Below, piece by piece: positions 1 to 8,568 of a stretch of DNA of 64,000 bases. The translations under genes and the position numbers were made by a program. This DNA comes from Fulvimarina endophytica (lineage in GTDB: Bacteria > Pseudomonadota > Alphaproteobacteria > Rhizobiales > Rhizobiaceae), in assembly GCF_003403015.1 (NCBI RefSeq), contig NZ_QURL01000001.1, positions 496,001 through 560,000 of the forward strand, in the 5' to 3' direction. Positions within the stretch are counted from its first letter, which is position 1; every line of letters begins with the position of its first letter. The notes under the pieces are model-generated. The model ran no database searches. It had not been told where the DNA came from and saw only the letters and a list, made by a program, of their open reading frames with translations.

Positions 1-1111
1 CGAACAAACGGTTGGGATCGTCGGCGAAGGATGTGAGCCCGTCGGCATCGAGAACGAGGAGGCGTCCTGCGCCGAGGACTAGTTCGGCGTATTGGCGAGC
101 TGCTTTTCCGACGCCGAAGCCGGGGCCGAGGACGAAGGCGTTCAGTCGATCGTCCTTCAGATGCTCGAACAGATCCTCGGCGCCTTCGCACCGCTTCAAC
201 ATGATCGCGGTGAGATGCGAGGCGTTGACGAGGAGTGCGCTCGGCGGAGAGAACATCGTGACGAGGCCCGCGCCGGCGCGCAGCGCAGCGCTTGCCGACA
301 GCCTCGCCGCACCGGTCCTGGCGGCAGGGCCGGAAAAGACGACGGCATGGCCGCGGTCGTATTTATGCCCCGACGCCTGCGGCCTCCGCCGCACATCGTT
401 CCACAGTGCCGGCCCATTCCGGAAGCAAGTCGGTCGAATGGTTTGCAGGACCGTGTCTTCGATCCCGATCTGCACGATGTCGAGAACACCGCAATGGGAA
501 CGGCCGGGATCGAGAAGATGGCCGGGCTTGCCGCGGAAGAAGGTCACCGTCCTGTCCGCCTTCACCGCCGTTCCGAGCACGGCACCCGTTCGGCCGCAGA
601 TCCCGGAAGGCAGATCGATCGCCAGGATCCTGGCCGAGGATTTATTCACCGCTTCGACGATCTCCGCGAGCTCGCCCTGGATGGGCCGTGAAAGCCCCGC
701 ACCGAACAGGCCGTCGATGAACAGCGTGACGCGCTGCGGCAGGTCGGACGTTATCGGCTCGCTTCTGCCGCGATAGAATCGGAACGCTTCGGCGACATCC
801 CCGCCTGACGACAAGGGATCGCCGAGCTGGCGAACCACGACCGGCCAGCCGGCCCTTCGCAGAAACTCGGCAGCGACGAGGGCGTCGCCGCCGTTCTTGC
901 CGGGGCCGGCAAGGCAGACGACGTCGCCGGACACCGCCGGCGCCAGCCCTTTCAGCATGGCGAGCGCGGCATCGGCGACGCCCCTGCCCGCCTCGATCAT
1001 GAGACTGAAACCGGCGAACCCGCCTTCGATCGTTATCCTGTCGGCCTCGGCCATCTCGTCCGGCGTGAGAAGATCGAGTTCATGCGGATTGGTCGGTTGC
1101 TGCTCGTTCAT
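1..1111 (-). CDS. nnrD: Bifunctional NAD(P)H-hydrate epimerase / ADP-dependent NAD(P)H-hydrate dehydratase, 3' part outside window
   Basis: Repairs hydrated NADH and NADPH: the N-terminal YjeF_N domain epimerises R/S-NAD(P)HX and the C-terminal carbohydrate-kinase-like domain dehydrates the S form with ADP. I read 370 codons from an ATG at 1109-1111 to the window edge with no stop, so the C-terminus is missing. The glycine-rich loop GPGKNGGD lies at residues 69-76 and an IDLPSGI motif follows near residue 150; from about residue 220 the sequence switches to the dehydratase domain (SGPAARTGAARLSA, then VLGPGFG). It is divergent from glnB, the usual arrangement in rhizobia. The domain order is as in E. 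coli Nnr. Frame and identity are secure; only the C-terminal end is unseen. Confidence 0.9.
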   Translation of the reverse strand, partial: MNEQQPTNPHELDLLTPDEMAEADRITIEGGFAGFSLMIEAGRGVADAALAMLKGLAPAVSGDVVCLAGPGKNGGDALVAAEFLRRAGWPVVVRQLGDPLSSGGDVAEAFRFYRGRSEPITSDLPQRVTLFIDGLFGAGLSRPIQGELAEIVEAVNKSSARILAIDLPSGICGRTGAVLGTAVKADRTVTFFRGKPGHLLDPGRSHCGVLDIVQIGIEDTVLQTIRPTCFRNGPALWNDVRRRPQASGHKYDRGHAVVFSGPAARTGAARLSASAALRAGAGLVTMFSPPSALLVNASHLTAIMLKRCEGAEDLFEHLKDDRLNAFVLGPGFGVGKAARQYAELVLGAGRLLVLDADGLTSFADDPNRLF

Positions 1112-1301
1112 TGAACAATCTGCCTATTCTCTCATCTCGCGCTTCGATTTTTGTCGCGCCGGGTCGATCCCGTCTGGCCTTTGTGGCTGGATGCAGCCTA
1201 ATGTCGAAGCATGGTTGGTGCCTCGATCGGTCGACTCGTTCTCGTCTGGTCGTCGATCGGCCGCAGGCTATGTGCCCCGTTACGGGCGAAGGGGAGTACC
1301 G

Positions 1302-1318
1302 CTGGCATGCTTCCTGCA
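1302..1318 (+). promoter_or_regulatory. Sigma-54-type -24/-12 promoter of glnB-glnA
   Basis: CTGGCATGCTTCCTGCAT carries the invariant GG (-24) and GC (-12) dinucleotides with the required ten-base spacing. It deviates from TGGCACG-N4-TTGC at two positions. The predicted start is near 1329, about 50 bases before the glnB ATG. NtrC-dependent sigma-54 transcription of glnBA is established in rhizobia. I could not find an NtrC enhancer with correct spacing; GCA-N7-TGC palindromes at 1209-1221 and 1263-1275 are two bases too short. Confidence 0.6.
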
Positions 1319-1359
1319 TGAGGCAGGGCGCGGCGGGCCGGATGCCCGGACCGGAATGA

Positions 1360-1719
<360 letters not shown>

Positions 1720-1770
1720 GAGCGCTACAAGCGCCAACGCATAAGAAATCCATCAACTGGGAAAAACGAA

Positions 1771-3180
1771 ATGACGGATGCCAACCAAATCCTGAAGCAG
1801 ATCAAGGACAACGACGTCAAGTTCCTGGATCTTCGCTTCACCGACCCGAAGGGCAAGGTGCAGCACGTCACCATGGACGTATCCTGCGTCGACGAGGACC
1901 TGTTCTCCGAAGGATCGATGTTCGACGGTTCCTCGATCGCCGGCTGGAAGGCGATCAACGAGTCCGACATGGTCATGATGCCGGATCCCGAAACGGCCTA
2001 CATGGATCCCTTCTTCGCCCAGTCGACGATGGCGATCGTCTGCGACATCCTCGATCCGGTGTCCGGCGAATCCTATAACCGCGATCCGCGCACGACTGCC
2101 AAGAAGGCGGAGGCCTATCTGTCCCAGTCGGGCATCGGCGACACCGCCTTCGTCGGACCGGAAGCGGAATTCTTCGTCTTCGACGACGTCCGCTACAAGA
2201 CCGATCCGTACAATACCGGCTTCAAGCTGGACTGCACCGAACTGCCGTCCAACGACGACACCGAATACGAGACCGGCAATCTCGGGCACCGTCCCCGGGT
2301 CAAGGGCGGCTATTTCCCGGTTCCGCCGATCGACAGCGCCCAGGACATGCGTTCCGAAATGCTGACCGTGATGGCCGAGATGGGCCTCGAGGTCGAGAAG
2401 CACCATCACGAGGTCGCTGCCGCACAGCACGAACTCGGCATCAAGTTCGATACCCTCACCCGCAATGCCGACAAGCTGCAGATCTACAAATACGTGATCC
2501 ATCAGGTCGCCAATGCCTATGGCAAGACGGCGACCTTCATGCCGAAGCCGATCTATGGCGACAACGGCACGGGCATGCATGTTCACCAGTCGATCTGGAA
2601 GGACGGCAAGCCGACCTTCGCGGGCGACGAGTATGCCGGCCTCTCCGAGAGCTGCCTGTTCTACATCGGCGGCATCATCAAGCATGCGCGCACGCTGAAC
2701 GCCTTCACGAACCCGTCGACCAACTCCTACAAGCGTCTGGTCCCGGGTTACGAAGCACCGGTTCTGCTCGCCTATTCGGCCCGCAACCGCTCGGCATCCT
2801 GCCGTATCCCCTTCGGCCAGTCGCCGAAGGCCAAGCGCGTCGAGGTGCGTTTCCCGGATCCGACCGCGAACCCCTATCTCGCTTTCTCGGCCATGCTGAT
2901 GGCCGGTCTCGACGGCATCAAGAACAAGATCCATCCGGGCTCGGCCATGGACAAGGATCTCTACGATCTGCCGCCGGAAGAGCTGAAGGAGATCCCGACG
3001 GTCTGCCGTTCGCTCCGCGAGGCGCTCGAGAATCTCGATCACGACCGGGACTTCCTGAAGGCCGGCGGCGTGTTCGACGACGATCAGATCGACGCCTATG
3101 TCGACCTGAAGATGGAAGAGGTCGAGCGCTACGAGATGACGCCGCATCCGGTCGAATTCGAGATGTACTACTCGGTCTGA
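1771..3180 (+). CDS. glnA: Glutamine synthetase type I
   Basis: Ammonia assimilation: glutamate + NH3 + ATP to glutamine, as a cytoplasmic dodecamer. The 469 residues match the GSI-beta class. Visible landmarks are the beta-Grasp start [12 protein letters not shown], the ATP-binding region [16 protein letters not shown] and the conserved NRSASCRIP segment. The adenylylation target is Tyr398 in [10 protein letters not shown], so activity should be under GlnE and PII control. It is the second gene of the glnBA operon and is closed by a rho-independent terminator. Confidence 0.98.
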   Translation: MTDANQILKQIKDNDVKFLDLRFTDPKGKVQHVTMDVSCVDEDLFSEGSMFDGSSIAGWKAINESDMVMMPDPETAYMDPFFAQSTMAIVCDILDPVSGESYNRDPRTTAKKAEAYLSQSGIGDTAFVGPEAEFFVFDDVRYKTDPYNTGFKLDCTELPSNDDTEYETGNLGHRPRVKGGYFPVPPIDSAQDMRSEMLTVMAEMGLEVEKHHHEVAAAQHELGIKFDTLTRNADKLQIYKYVIHQVANAYGKTATFMPKPIYGDNGTGMHVHQSIWKDGKPTFAGDEYAGLSESCLFYIGGIIKHARTLNAFTNPSTNSYKRLVPGYEAPVLLAYSARNRSASCRIPFGQSPKAKRVEVRFPDPTANPYLAFSAMLMAGLDGIKNKIHPGSAMDKDLYDLPPEELKEIPTVCRSLREALENLDHDRDFLKAGGVFDDDQIDAYVDLKMEEVERYEMTPHPVEFEMYYSV

Positions 3181-3186
3181 CCGGGT

Positions 3187-3202
3187 TCGGGCGAACGCCC
3201 GA
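3187..3202 (+). other. Short hairpin directly after glnA
   Basis: TCGGGCG-AA-CGCCCGA is a seven-base inverted repeat a few bases after the glnA stop, upstream of the proper terminator and without a T-run. It may act as a 3' stabilising hairpin of the glnBA mRNA; this is inference. Confidence 0.35.
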
Positions 3203-3221
3203 GCGATTGGCAAATGACGAA

Positions 3222-3246
3222 GGGGCGTCCACGGGCGCCCCTTTTT
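3222..3246 (+). terminator. Rho-independent terminator of glnBA
   Basis: GGGGCG / CGCCCC stem (3222-3227 with 3236-3241) with an eight-base loop followed directly by five T, 41 bases after the glnA stop. Confidence 0.85.
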
Positions 3247-3610
3247 CGTGTGCCCGCGTTGCGCTGCACTGCTGCGCCTCCTGGAAGCGCGGGATAACGA
3301 GATCACGTCTCGGCTGCGTCAGCCATGTCGCTGCCGATGAGAGCGCCATTCGGAGATCTTGCTGTAGAGCCGAAATCCGTTCGGCCGGTCGCGTTGCGGA
3401 CGTCGGAGCCTTCAGCCGGCTTCTCGCCTTCCGATTCCGCACAAGTGCGCGTCGGCGACGGCATCGGCCTGAACAGCGGCCGGGCTTCCGGTTCTTCCGA
3501 TGGATCAGCCGCTCGACGGATCCACGAAGCCGGGTCCGGAGACGGATTCGCGAATCGAATTTGTCGATTGGAAGACTAAGCCGGCGAGAACTCGCCTCCC
3601 GAAACGCAGG
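3247..3610. other. Intergenic stretch between convergent glnA and glnII; no gene recognised
   Basis: About 360 bases between the glnA and glnII terminators. Short open frames exist on the plus strand (for example from the ATG at 3325) but they lack a ribosome binding site and resemble nothing I know. Apart from a small GGCGA-GAAC-TCGCC hairpin near 3582-3595 I see no structure. Confidence 0.5.
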
Positions 3611-3642
3611 AAGCCGGACACCCCGATCGGGGTGCCCGGCTT
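3611..3642 (-). terminator. Terminator of glnII
   Basis: AAGCCGG-n-CACCCC / GGGGTG-n-CCGGCTT inverted repeat with a GATC loop and one internal mismatch, starting about 25 bases downstream of the glnII stop. The stem is long but the T-run on the minus strand is poor (CTTCC), so termination efficiency is uncertain. Confidence 0.65.
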
Positions 3643-3666
3643 TCCAATTCAAACGGGAGATGGGTC

Positions 3667-4713
3667 TCAGGCGGCGGCGGAAATTCCGCCTTCCTTGGAC
3701 TCTTCGACCTCGGCGACAGTCTTCAGAATGCGCGAGGCGATCTGGTAGGGGTCGCCCTGGGAGTTGGGGCGACGATCTTCCAGATATCCCTTGTAGCCGT
3801 TGTTGACGAAGGAATGCGGCACGCGGATCGAAGCGCCGCGGTCGGCAACACCGTAGCTGAACTTGTTCCAGGGCGCGGTTTCGTGCTTGCCGGTGAGGCG
3901 AAGGTGGTTGTCGGGGCCATAGACCGCGATGTGCTCTTCGAGATTGCGCTCGAAGGCAGCCATCAGGCTCTCGAAATACTCCTTGCCGCCGTTCTCACGC
4001 ATGAACTTCGTGGAGAAGTTGGCATGCATGCCGGAGCCGTTCCAGTCGGTGTCGCCGAGCGGCTTGCAGTGGTATTCGATGTCGATGCAGTACTTTTCCG
4101 TCAGGCGCTGCAGGAGGTAGCGGGCCATCCACATCTCGTCGGCAGCCTTCTTCGAGCCCTTGCCGAAGATCTGGAATTCCCACTGGCCCTTGGCGACCTC
4201 GGCATTGATGCCTTCGTGGTTGATCCCTGCCGCCAGGCACAGGTCGAGATGCTCTTCGACGATCGTACGCGCGATATCGCCGACGGCCGCGTAGCCGACG
4301 CCGGTGTAGTATTTGCCCTGCGGCTCGGGGTAGCCCTGCTCGGGGAAGCCGAGCGGGCGTCCGTTCTTGTAGAAGAAGTATTCCTGCTCGAAGCCGAACC
4401 AGCAGCCTTCATCGTCGACGATCGTCGCACGCTGGTTGGAGGGATGCGGCGTCGTGCCGTCGGGCATCATGACTTCGCACATCACGAGAACGCCGTTGGT
4501 ACGGGCCGGGTCCGGATAGTGTGCAACCGGCTTCAGGACGCAATCGGAGCTGGAGCCTTCCGCCTGCATGGTCGAGGAGCCGTCGAAGCCCCAGAGCGGA
4601 AGCTGGTCGAGGGTCGGAAACGCATCGAAGCTCTTGACCTGGGTTTTGCCCCGCAGATTGGGAACCGGGGTGTACCCGTCGAGCCAGATATATTCGAGCT
4701 TGTATTTCGTCAT
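3667..4713 (-). CDS. glnII: Glutamine synthetase type II (eukaryotic-like)
   Basis: Second ammonia-assimilating glutamine synthetase, the octameric GSII class typical of rhizobia and some actinobacteria. The 348 residues fit the class. It begins MTKYKLEYIWLDGY, and shows LWGFDGSSTMQA near residue 40 and the active-site segment NGSGMHANFST. The ATG at 4711-4713 is chosen because AGGAG lies eight bases upstream and the first residues then match the family; an upstream in-frame ATG would add 30 unrelated residues. GSII is not adenylylated; control is transcriptional (NtrC, sigma-54) and, in Rhizobium leguminosarum, translational through GstI. Both routes have visible counterparts upstream. Confidence 0.97.
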   Translation of the reverse strand: MTKYKLEYIWLDGYTPVPNLRGKTQVKSFDAFPTLDQLPLWGFDGSSTMQAEGSSSDCVLKPVAHYPDPARTNGVLVMCEVMMPDGTTPHPSNQRATIVDDEGCWFGFEQEYFFYKNGRPLGFPEQGYPEPQGKYYTGVGYAAVGDIARTIVEEHLDLCLAAGINHEGINAEVAKGQWEFQIFGKGSKKAADEMWMARYLLQRLTEKYCIDIEYHCKPLGDTDWNGSGMHANFSTKFMRENGGKEYFESLMAAFERNLEEHIAVYGPDNHLRLTGKHETAPWNKFSYGVADRGASIRVPHSFVNNGYKGYLEDRRPNSQGDPYQIASRILKTVAEVEESKEGGISAAA

Positions 4714-4798
4714 CGATGATCTCCTGGGAGGTAGGTTCGGTTGGAAGTCGAGAGGCCATGCGATGGCCAGGCTCGAACATCCGCCTCGCACCCAACTC

Positions 4799-4815
4799 AG
4801 CAAGTTTCATGCCAG
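4799..4815 (-). promoter_or_regulatory. Sigma-54-type -24/-12 promoter of glnII
   Basis: On the minus strand CTGGCATGAAACTTGCT matches TGGCAYG-N4-TTGC closely, with GG and GC ten bases apart. It predicts a start near 4788 and a 5' UTR of about 75 bases. NtrC/sigma-54 control of glnII is established in rhizobia. A TGCACC half-site occurs at 4853-4858, but I see no full NtrC palindrome. Confidence 0.75.
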
Positions 4816-5079
4816 AAAAGTCCTGCCGTCGATTTCAGTGCCTTCCGCCCTATGCACCGATCCGAATTACGACCAACGTATGACGAAACTCATGATATTT
4901 CAGGGACTTGGGCTTCGCTGAATGCCATCTTCCAGCTCCATCCCGCTCCTTCCGAGATGCCCAGCGACCCCAGAAAATCGCAATTCCGGATGCTTTATTT
5001 CGAGGCATAATGCTTATATATTGGGCATGTCAGCGACCCAAAGGTTGCCTCAGAATTGAATGACGATGGAGTGTAGGCG
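4816..5079. promoter_or_regulatory. Regulatory region between divergent glnII and gstI-like gene
   Basis: This stretch is clearly AT-richer than the genes around it. For the plus strand a weak promoter TTTATT-N17-TATATT can be drawn at 4994-5022. An inverted repeat TTGGG-N11-CCCAA (5021-5041) overlaps its -10 end. The nine-base word CAGCGACCC occurs twice (4962-4970 and 5031-5039). These elements are candidates for NtrC or other repressor binding; none is proven. Confidence 0.4.
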
Positions 5080-5289
5080 ATGACCATTAGCTCTCAATCG
5101 CGCCCGGCGGACATTCTCTCCTTCCCGGTCGGCGGGCGCTCGGGAATGCGCCGTCTGAGCTTCGCGAATGCGACCGGCGTGCTCGTCACCGATCGGTTTT
5201 CGCTCCGCCAGAGCCCGGTGGTCGACTGGGAAGCCAGCTACCATGCGGACGCGGTCGCCGACGAAGCCGACAGGGGACGGGGTCACTAA
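5080..5289 (+). CDS. gstI: GstI-like small protein (DUF2735 family), putative glnII translation inhibitor
   Basis: A 69-residue protein divergent from glnII. In Rhizobium leguminosarum gstI has the same position and encodes a peptide of about 63 residues that inhibits glnII translation under nitrogen sufficiency; the family is DUF2735 in Pfam as far as I recall. The N-terminal SRPADILSFPVGGRSG matches the family pattern (a short polar start, then QFPVGGR) and the C-terminal WEASYHADAV resembles the family's WYHxxAI ending. GGAG lies eight bases before the ATG. No signal peptide or membrane segment. The assignment rests on motif memory plus synteny; function here is inferred. Confidence 0.75.
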   Translation: MTISSQSRPADILSFPVGGRSGMRRLSFANATGVLVTDRFSLRQSPVVDWEASYHADAVADEADRGRGH

Positions 5290-5291
5290 CG

Positions 5292-5320
5292 ATCCCGGAT
5301 AGGCGCATCCCGGATAGGCG
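5292..5320. repeat. 15-base tandem duplication
   Basis: ATCCCGGATAGGCG occurs twice in tandem with a period of 15 bases immediately after the gstI stop codon. Probably slippage; no function is evident. Confidence 0.8.
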
Positions 5321-5531
5321 ATCGCGCGGAAGCGGATGCATCGCGATGCGTCGTTCAGGTTAGGATCCGGCCGCAAGGTCCGGTCCAGCGCAGCCACGGG
5401 CGCGTGCTTGAAGAACAATACGTGAAAGTGTAGGTCTGCGGCATGATCTTCGTCAGCTCCAGACCGCCTTCGATCCGTTTCGCGCGACGCGCATGTGGGG
5501 GGCCTGGTGCGGCCAGCACCGGGACACATCC

Positions 5532-7556
5532 ATGAGCGACGATCTCTTTTCCGGCAATACGGCCCGCAAGCCCGGCATCGCGACGCCGGCGCGCGCAAGG
5601 AAGCCGGAGCCCCAGCCATTCGTTCCCGGTGCCGACTATACGGCCGCTGATATCGAGGTTCTGGAAGGGCTCGAGCCCGTCCGTCGTCGGCCGGGCATGT
5701 ATGTGGGCGGGACGGATGCGAAGGCCCTGCACCATCTCTTCGCCGAGGTCATCGACAATTCGATGGACGAAGCGACCGCGGGGCATGCCAATGTCATCGA
5801 AGTCGCGCTGGACGCCGAGGGATTCTGCACCGTCAGCGACAATGGTCGCGGAATTCCCATCGATCCGCATCCGCGCTTCAAGGACAAGTCGGCGCTCGAG
5901 GTCATTCTGACCACGCTCCATGCCGGCGGCAAGTTCGACTCGAAGGTCTACGAGACGTCCGGCGGCTTGCACGGCGTCGGCATATCCGTCGTCAACGCTC
6001 TTTCGGACCGGCTAGAAGTCGAGGTCGCACGAAACCGGAAGATCTATCGGCAGGTCTATGGTCGGGGCAAGGCGCTGACCGATCTCGACGAGGCCGGCGA
6101 GACTCAGAACAGACGCGGCACGCGGGTGCGGTTTCATCCCGATCCCGAGATCTTCGGAGACCACGCGAAATTCGATCCGTCGCGGCTCTACCGCATGGCC
6201 CGCTCGAAGGCCTACCTCTTCGGCGGCGTGGAAATACGCTGGCAGTGCGATCCGAAGCTCCTCCCGGCGGACAGCGAGATCCCCGCGAAGGACAGCTTTC
6301 ATTTTCCGGGTGGGCTGAAGGATTATCTGGACGCCTCGATCGGCAAGGAACGGATCACCTCGCAGATCTTCTCCGGCCGCACCGAAAAGGTGTCCGGCCA
6401 TGGCGCGGTGGAATGGGCGGTCGCCTGGACCGCGGACGACGGCTCGATCCGCTCCTATTGCAACACGATCCCGACGCCCGAGGGCGGAACGCACGAGAAC
6501 GGCTTGCGCGCGGTCCTTCTGCGAGGGTTGAAGGCTTTCGCCGAACTCTCCGGCAACAAGCGGGCCTCCGTCATCACCGGCGACGACGTGATGTCGACCG
6601 CGTCGGGCATGTTGTCCGTCTTCATCCGCGAGCCGGAATTCGTCGGGCAGACGAAGGATCGTCTCGCGACGTCGGAAGCGCAGCGAATCGTCGAGCAGTC
6701 GATCCGCGACTCGTTCGATATCTGGCTGGCCTCCTCGCCCCAGGATGCGGCCCGGCTTATCGAGTGGGTTCTCGACCGCGCGGACGAACGCTTGCGCCGC
6801 CGGCAGGAGAAGGAAGTCAGCCGGAAGAGCGCGACGCGCAAGCTGCGCCTTCCCGGCAAGCTGGCGGACTGCTCGCTGTCCGGCGCCACCGGCGCCGAGA
6901 TCTTCATCGTCGAGGGCGACTCGGCCGGAGGCTCGGCCAAGCAGGCGCGCGATCGCCGAACTCAGGCCATTCTTCCGCTTCGCGGCAAGATCCTCAACGT
7001 CGCCAGCGCAGGGCGCGAGAAGCTCGGCGCGAACCAGCAGCTTTCCGATCTGATCCAGGCGCTCGGCTGCGGCACCGGTTCGAAGTATCGCAGCAGCGAT
7101 CTTCGCTACGAGCGCGTCATCATCATGACCGATGCGGACGTCGACGGAGCGCATATCGCCTCACTCCTGATCACCTTCTTCTATCGGGAGATGCCCGACG
7201 TGATCCGGGAGGGGCACCTGTTTCTCGCCGTGCCTCCCCTCTATAAGCTGACCCAGGGCGGCAAGACGGCCTATGCCCGGGACGACCGCCACCGCGAACG
7301 CCTCATCGAACGGGAGTTCAAGGGCAAGGGCAAGGTCGAGATATCGCGCTTCAAGGGCCTTGGCGAAATGCTGCCCGGGCAGTTGAAGGAAACCACGATG
7401 GACCCACGCAAGCGCACGCTCCTCCAGGTGGTGATGGACGAGACGCCGGAAGCGGGAACCTCGGGCGCGGTGGAAGCCTTGATGGGCAACAAGGCCGATC
7501 TCCGGTTCCGCTTCATCCAGGAGCGCTCGGCCTTCGTGGACGATCTCGACATTTGA
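5532..7556 (+). CDS. parE: DNA topoisomerase IV subunit B
   Basis: ATPase subunit of topoisomerase IV, which decatenates daughter chromosomes together with ParC. From the ATG at 5532 the protein has 674 residues. The GHKL ATPase domain shows EVIDNSMDEA near residue 75 and the G-rich loop SGGLHGVGISVVNALS near 150; the TOPRIM part shows EGDSAGGSAKQARDRRTQAI near 461 and DADVDGAHIASLL near 534. ParE rather than GyrB is indicated by the length, which lacks the long GyrB insert, and by the RRTQAILPLRGKILNV wording. An in-frame ATG 39 bases upstream (5493) adds only unconserved residues, so 5532 is preferred although its ribosome binding site is weak. Confidence 0.95.
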   Translation: MSDDLFSGNTARKPGIATPARARKPEPQPFVPGADYTAADIEVLEGLEPVRRRPGMYVGGTDAKALHHLFAEVIDNSMDEATAGHANVIEVALDAEGFCTVSDNGRGIPIDPHPRFKDKSALEVILTTLHAGGKFDSKVYETSGGLHGVGISVVNALSDRLEVEVARNRKIYRQVYGRGKALTDLDEAGETQNRRGTRVRFHPDPEIFGDHAKFDPSRLYRMARSKAYLFGGVEIRWQCDPKLLPADSEIPAKDSFHFPGGLKDYLDASIGKERITSQIFSGRTEKVSGHGAVEWAVAWTADDGSIRSYCNTIPTPEGGTHENGLRAVLLRGLKAFAELSGNKRASVITGDDVMSTASGMLSVFIREPEFVGQTKDRLATSEAQRIVEQSIRDSFDIWLASSPQDAARLIEWVLDRADERLRRRQEKEVSRKSATRKLRLPGKLADCSLSGATGAEIFIVEGDSAGGSAKQARDRRTQAILPLRGKILNVASAGREKLGANQQLSDLIQALGCGTGSKYRSSDLRYERVIIMTDADVDGAHIASLLITFFYREMPDVIREGHLFLAVPPLYKLTQGGKTAYARDDRHRERLIEREFKGKGKVEISRFKGLGEMLPGQLKETTMDPRKRTLLQVVMDETPEAGTSGAVEALMGNKADLRFRFIQERSAFVDDLDI

Positions 7557-7642
7557 CGATCATGGCATCGACGGTCGCAGACCTTGTCGGCCTTCCTAGA
7601 TCCCTGACCGAAACGAATGTCCGACGCTGTAAAAGGAAGCCA

Positions 7643-8266
7643 ATGCGCAACGCCCGCACGACGACCCTTCTCGCCGCTCTTCTCATCCTGAGCCCCCTTC
7701 CCGGCCTCGCTCAGACGACCGAGCCTACCGGCAACGGTGCCGATGCCCCCGCCACGGGAGCACGGGCCACACAGGCGACGTCACCGGACGCGGGGACGAG
7801 CCCGCAACCCGGAACGAACCCGGGAGATCAGGCACCGGCGGAGGCGACGGCTCAGCCCCAGGCGGTGACCGGCACGACGGACGCGGTCGCAAACCTCGTC
7901 GGAACGCTCTCGCCCCTCATCGAGGATGTTCAGATCCTCGGGCCGTGGATCGAAGGCGAACGCAATGGCGTTTGGCGCGCCGTCATGGCTCGCTCGCCCG
8001 CCCAGCCGACGGTCTCACAGTTCTATCTTCAGCAGATCGCTCCTTCGGCAGACGGGGCCCAGATCGTTCGTTCCATCAATGTCGACGAAGTCGGCGCGCT
8101 CGGCGGGGCCGTCGTAGGATACTCGGCCGACGAGCCGACCGAGGGACAGGAAGGATCGCTCACGGTGTTCTTCGAGATCGTCCCGAGCGATGGGGAAATC
8201 TCGGAGACCTACCAGCTGAATGCGCAGCCCGATGGGTCCTACGAGTTCGGTATCGCAACCAATTGA
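7643..8266 (+). CDS. Exported protein of unknown function with low-complexity N-terminal linker
   Basis: 207 residues from an ATG with AAGGAAG in front. Residues 1-23 form a typical Sec signal peptide ending GLAQ. There follows a linker of about 45 residues rich in Ala, Thr, Pro, Gly and Asp, then a folded domain of about 130 residues (from AVANLVGTLSPLIEDVQILGPWIEGERNG) rich in beta-type sequence and without cysteines. The wording LGPWIEGERNGVWRAV suggests a periplasmic beta-rich protein, but I do not recognise the family. It follows parE by 86 bases. Confidence 0.8.
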   Translation: MRNARTTTLLAALLILSPLPGLAQTTEPTGNGADAPATGARATQATSPDAGTSPQPGTNPGDQAPAEATAQPQAVTGTTDAVANLVGTLSPLIEDVQILGPWIEGERNGVWRAVMARSPAQPTVSQFYLQQIAPSADGAQIVRSINVDEVGALGGAVVGYSADEPTEGQEGSLTVFFEIVPSDGEISETYQLNAQPDGSYEFGIATN

Positions 8267-8274
8267 CCGGAACT

Positions 8275-8304
8275 GGGGTGCGCTTCGCATACTCGGCGCG
8301 CCCC
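8275..8304 (+). other. GC-rich hairpin downstream of the exported-protein gene
   Basis: GGGGTGCGC / GCGCGCCCC (one G-T pair) with a 12-base loop, starting about nine bases after the stop codon at 8266. There is no T-run, so this may be a 3' stabilising hairpin or a rho-assisted terminator. Confidence 0.4.
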
Positions 8305-8526
8305 GAACCGATGCATGAACAAGCCCAGCCGAAAAAAGACGATCGATGTGAGGCGCCCGGAAGGAGTGTCGAACGCAGCGGCAGAGACGCAAGAGACGTG
8401 TTCTGCAAAGCGTTCGGTCACCTTTCGAGAGGTTTTGAGTCTACAAAGACGCGGTTCGGCTTCTTATATTCGACCCAACGGTTGACTCGCCTCCGACCGC
8501 GCTCTATCGCGCCGGAGGTAACGTTC

Positions 8527-8568
8527 ATGCCCATCTTTCAGCAAGCATCGAGAGTATTGTCGATTTGA
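8527..8568 (+). CDS. Candidate 13-residue leader peptide coupled to the RNA helicase start
   Basis: The strong Shine-Dalgarno GGAGG at 8513-8517 precedes not the helicase but an ATG at 8527, which opens a 13-codon frame (MPIFQQASRVLSI). Its TGA overlaps the TTG start of the helicase in the tetranucleotide TTGA. The layout is that of a translationally coupled leader. Alternatively the helicase initiates independently and this frame is fortuitous. Confidence 0.45.
   Translation: MPIFQQASRVLSI

Noticed and set aside
1209-1275. Two GCA-N7-TGC palindromes upstream of glnB as NtrC sites
   Set aside because: NtrC dyads have nine bases between GCA and TGC; these have seven.
3325-3579. 84-codon frame between glnA and glnII
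   Set aside because: No ribosome binding site and no similarity; lies between two convergent terminators.
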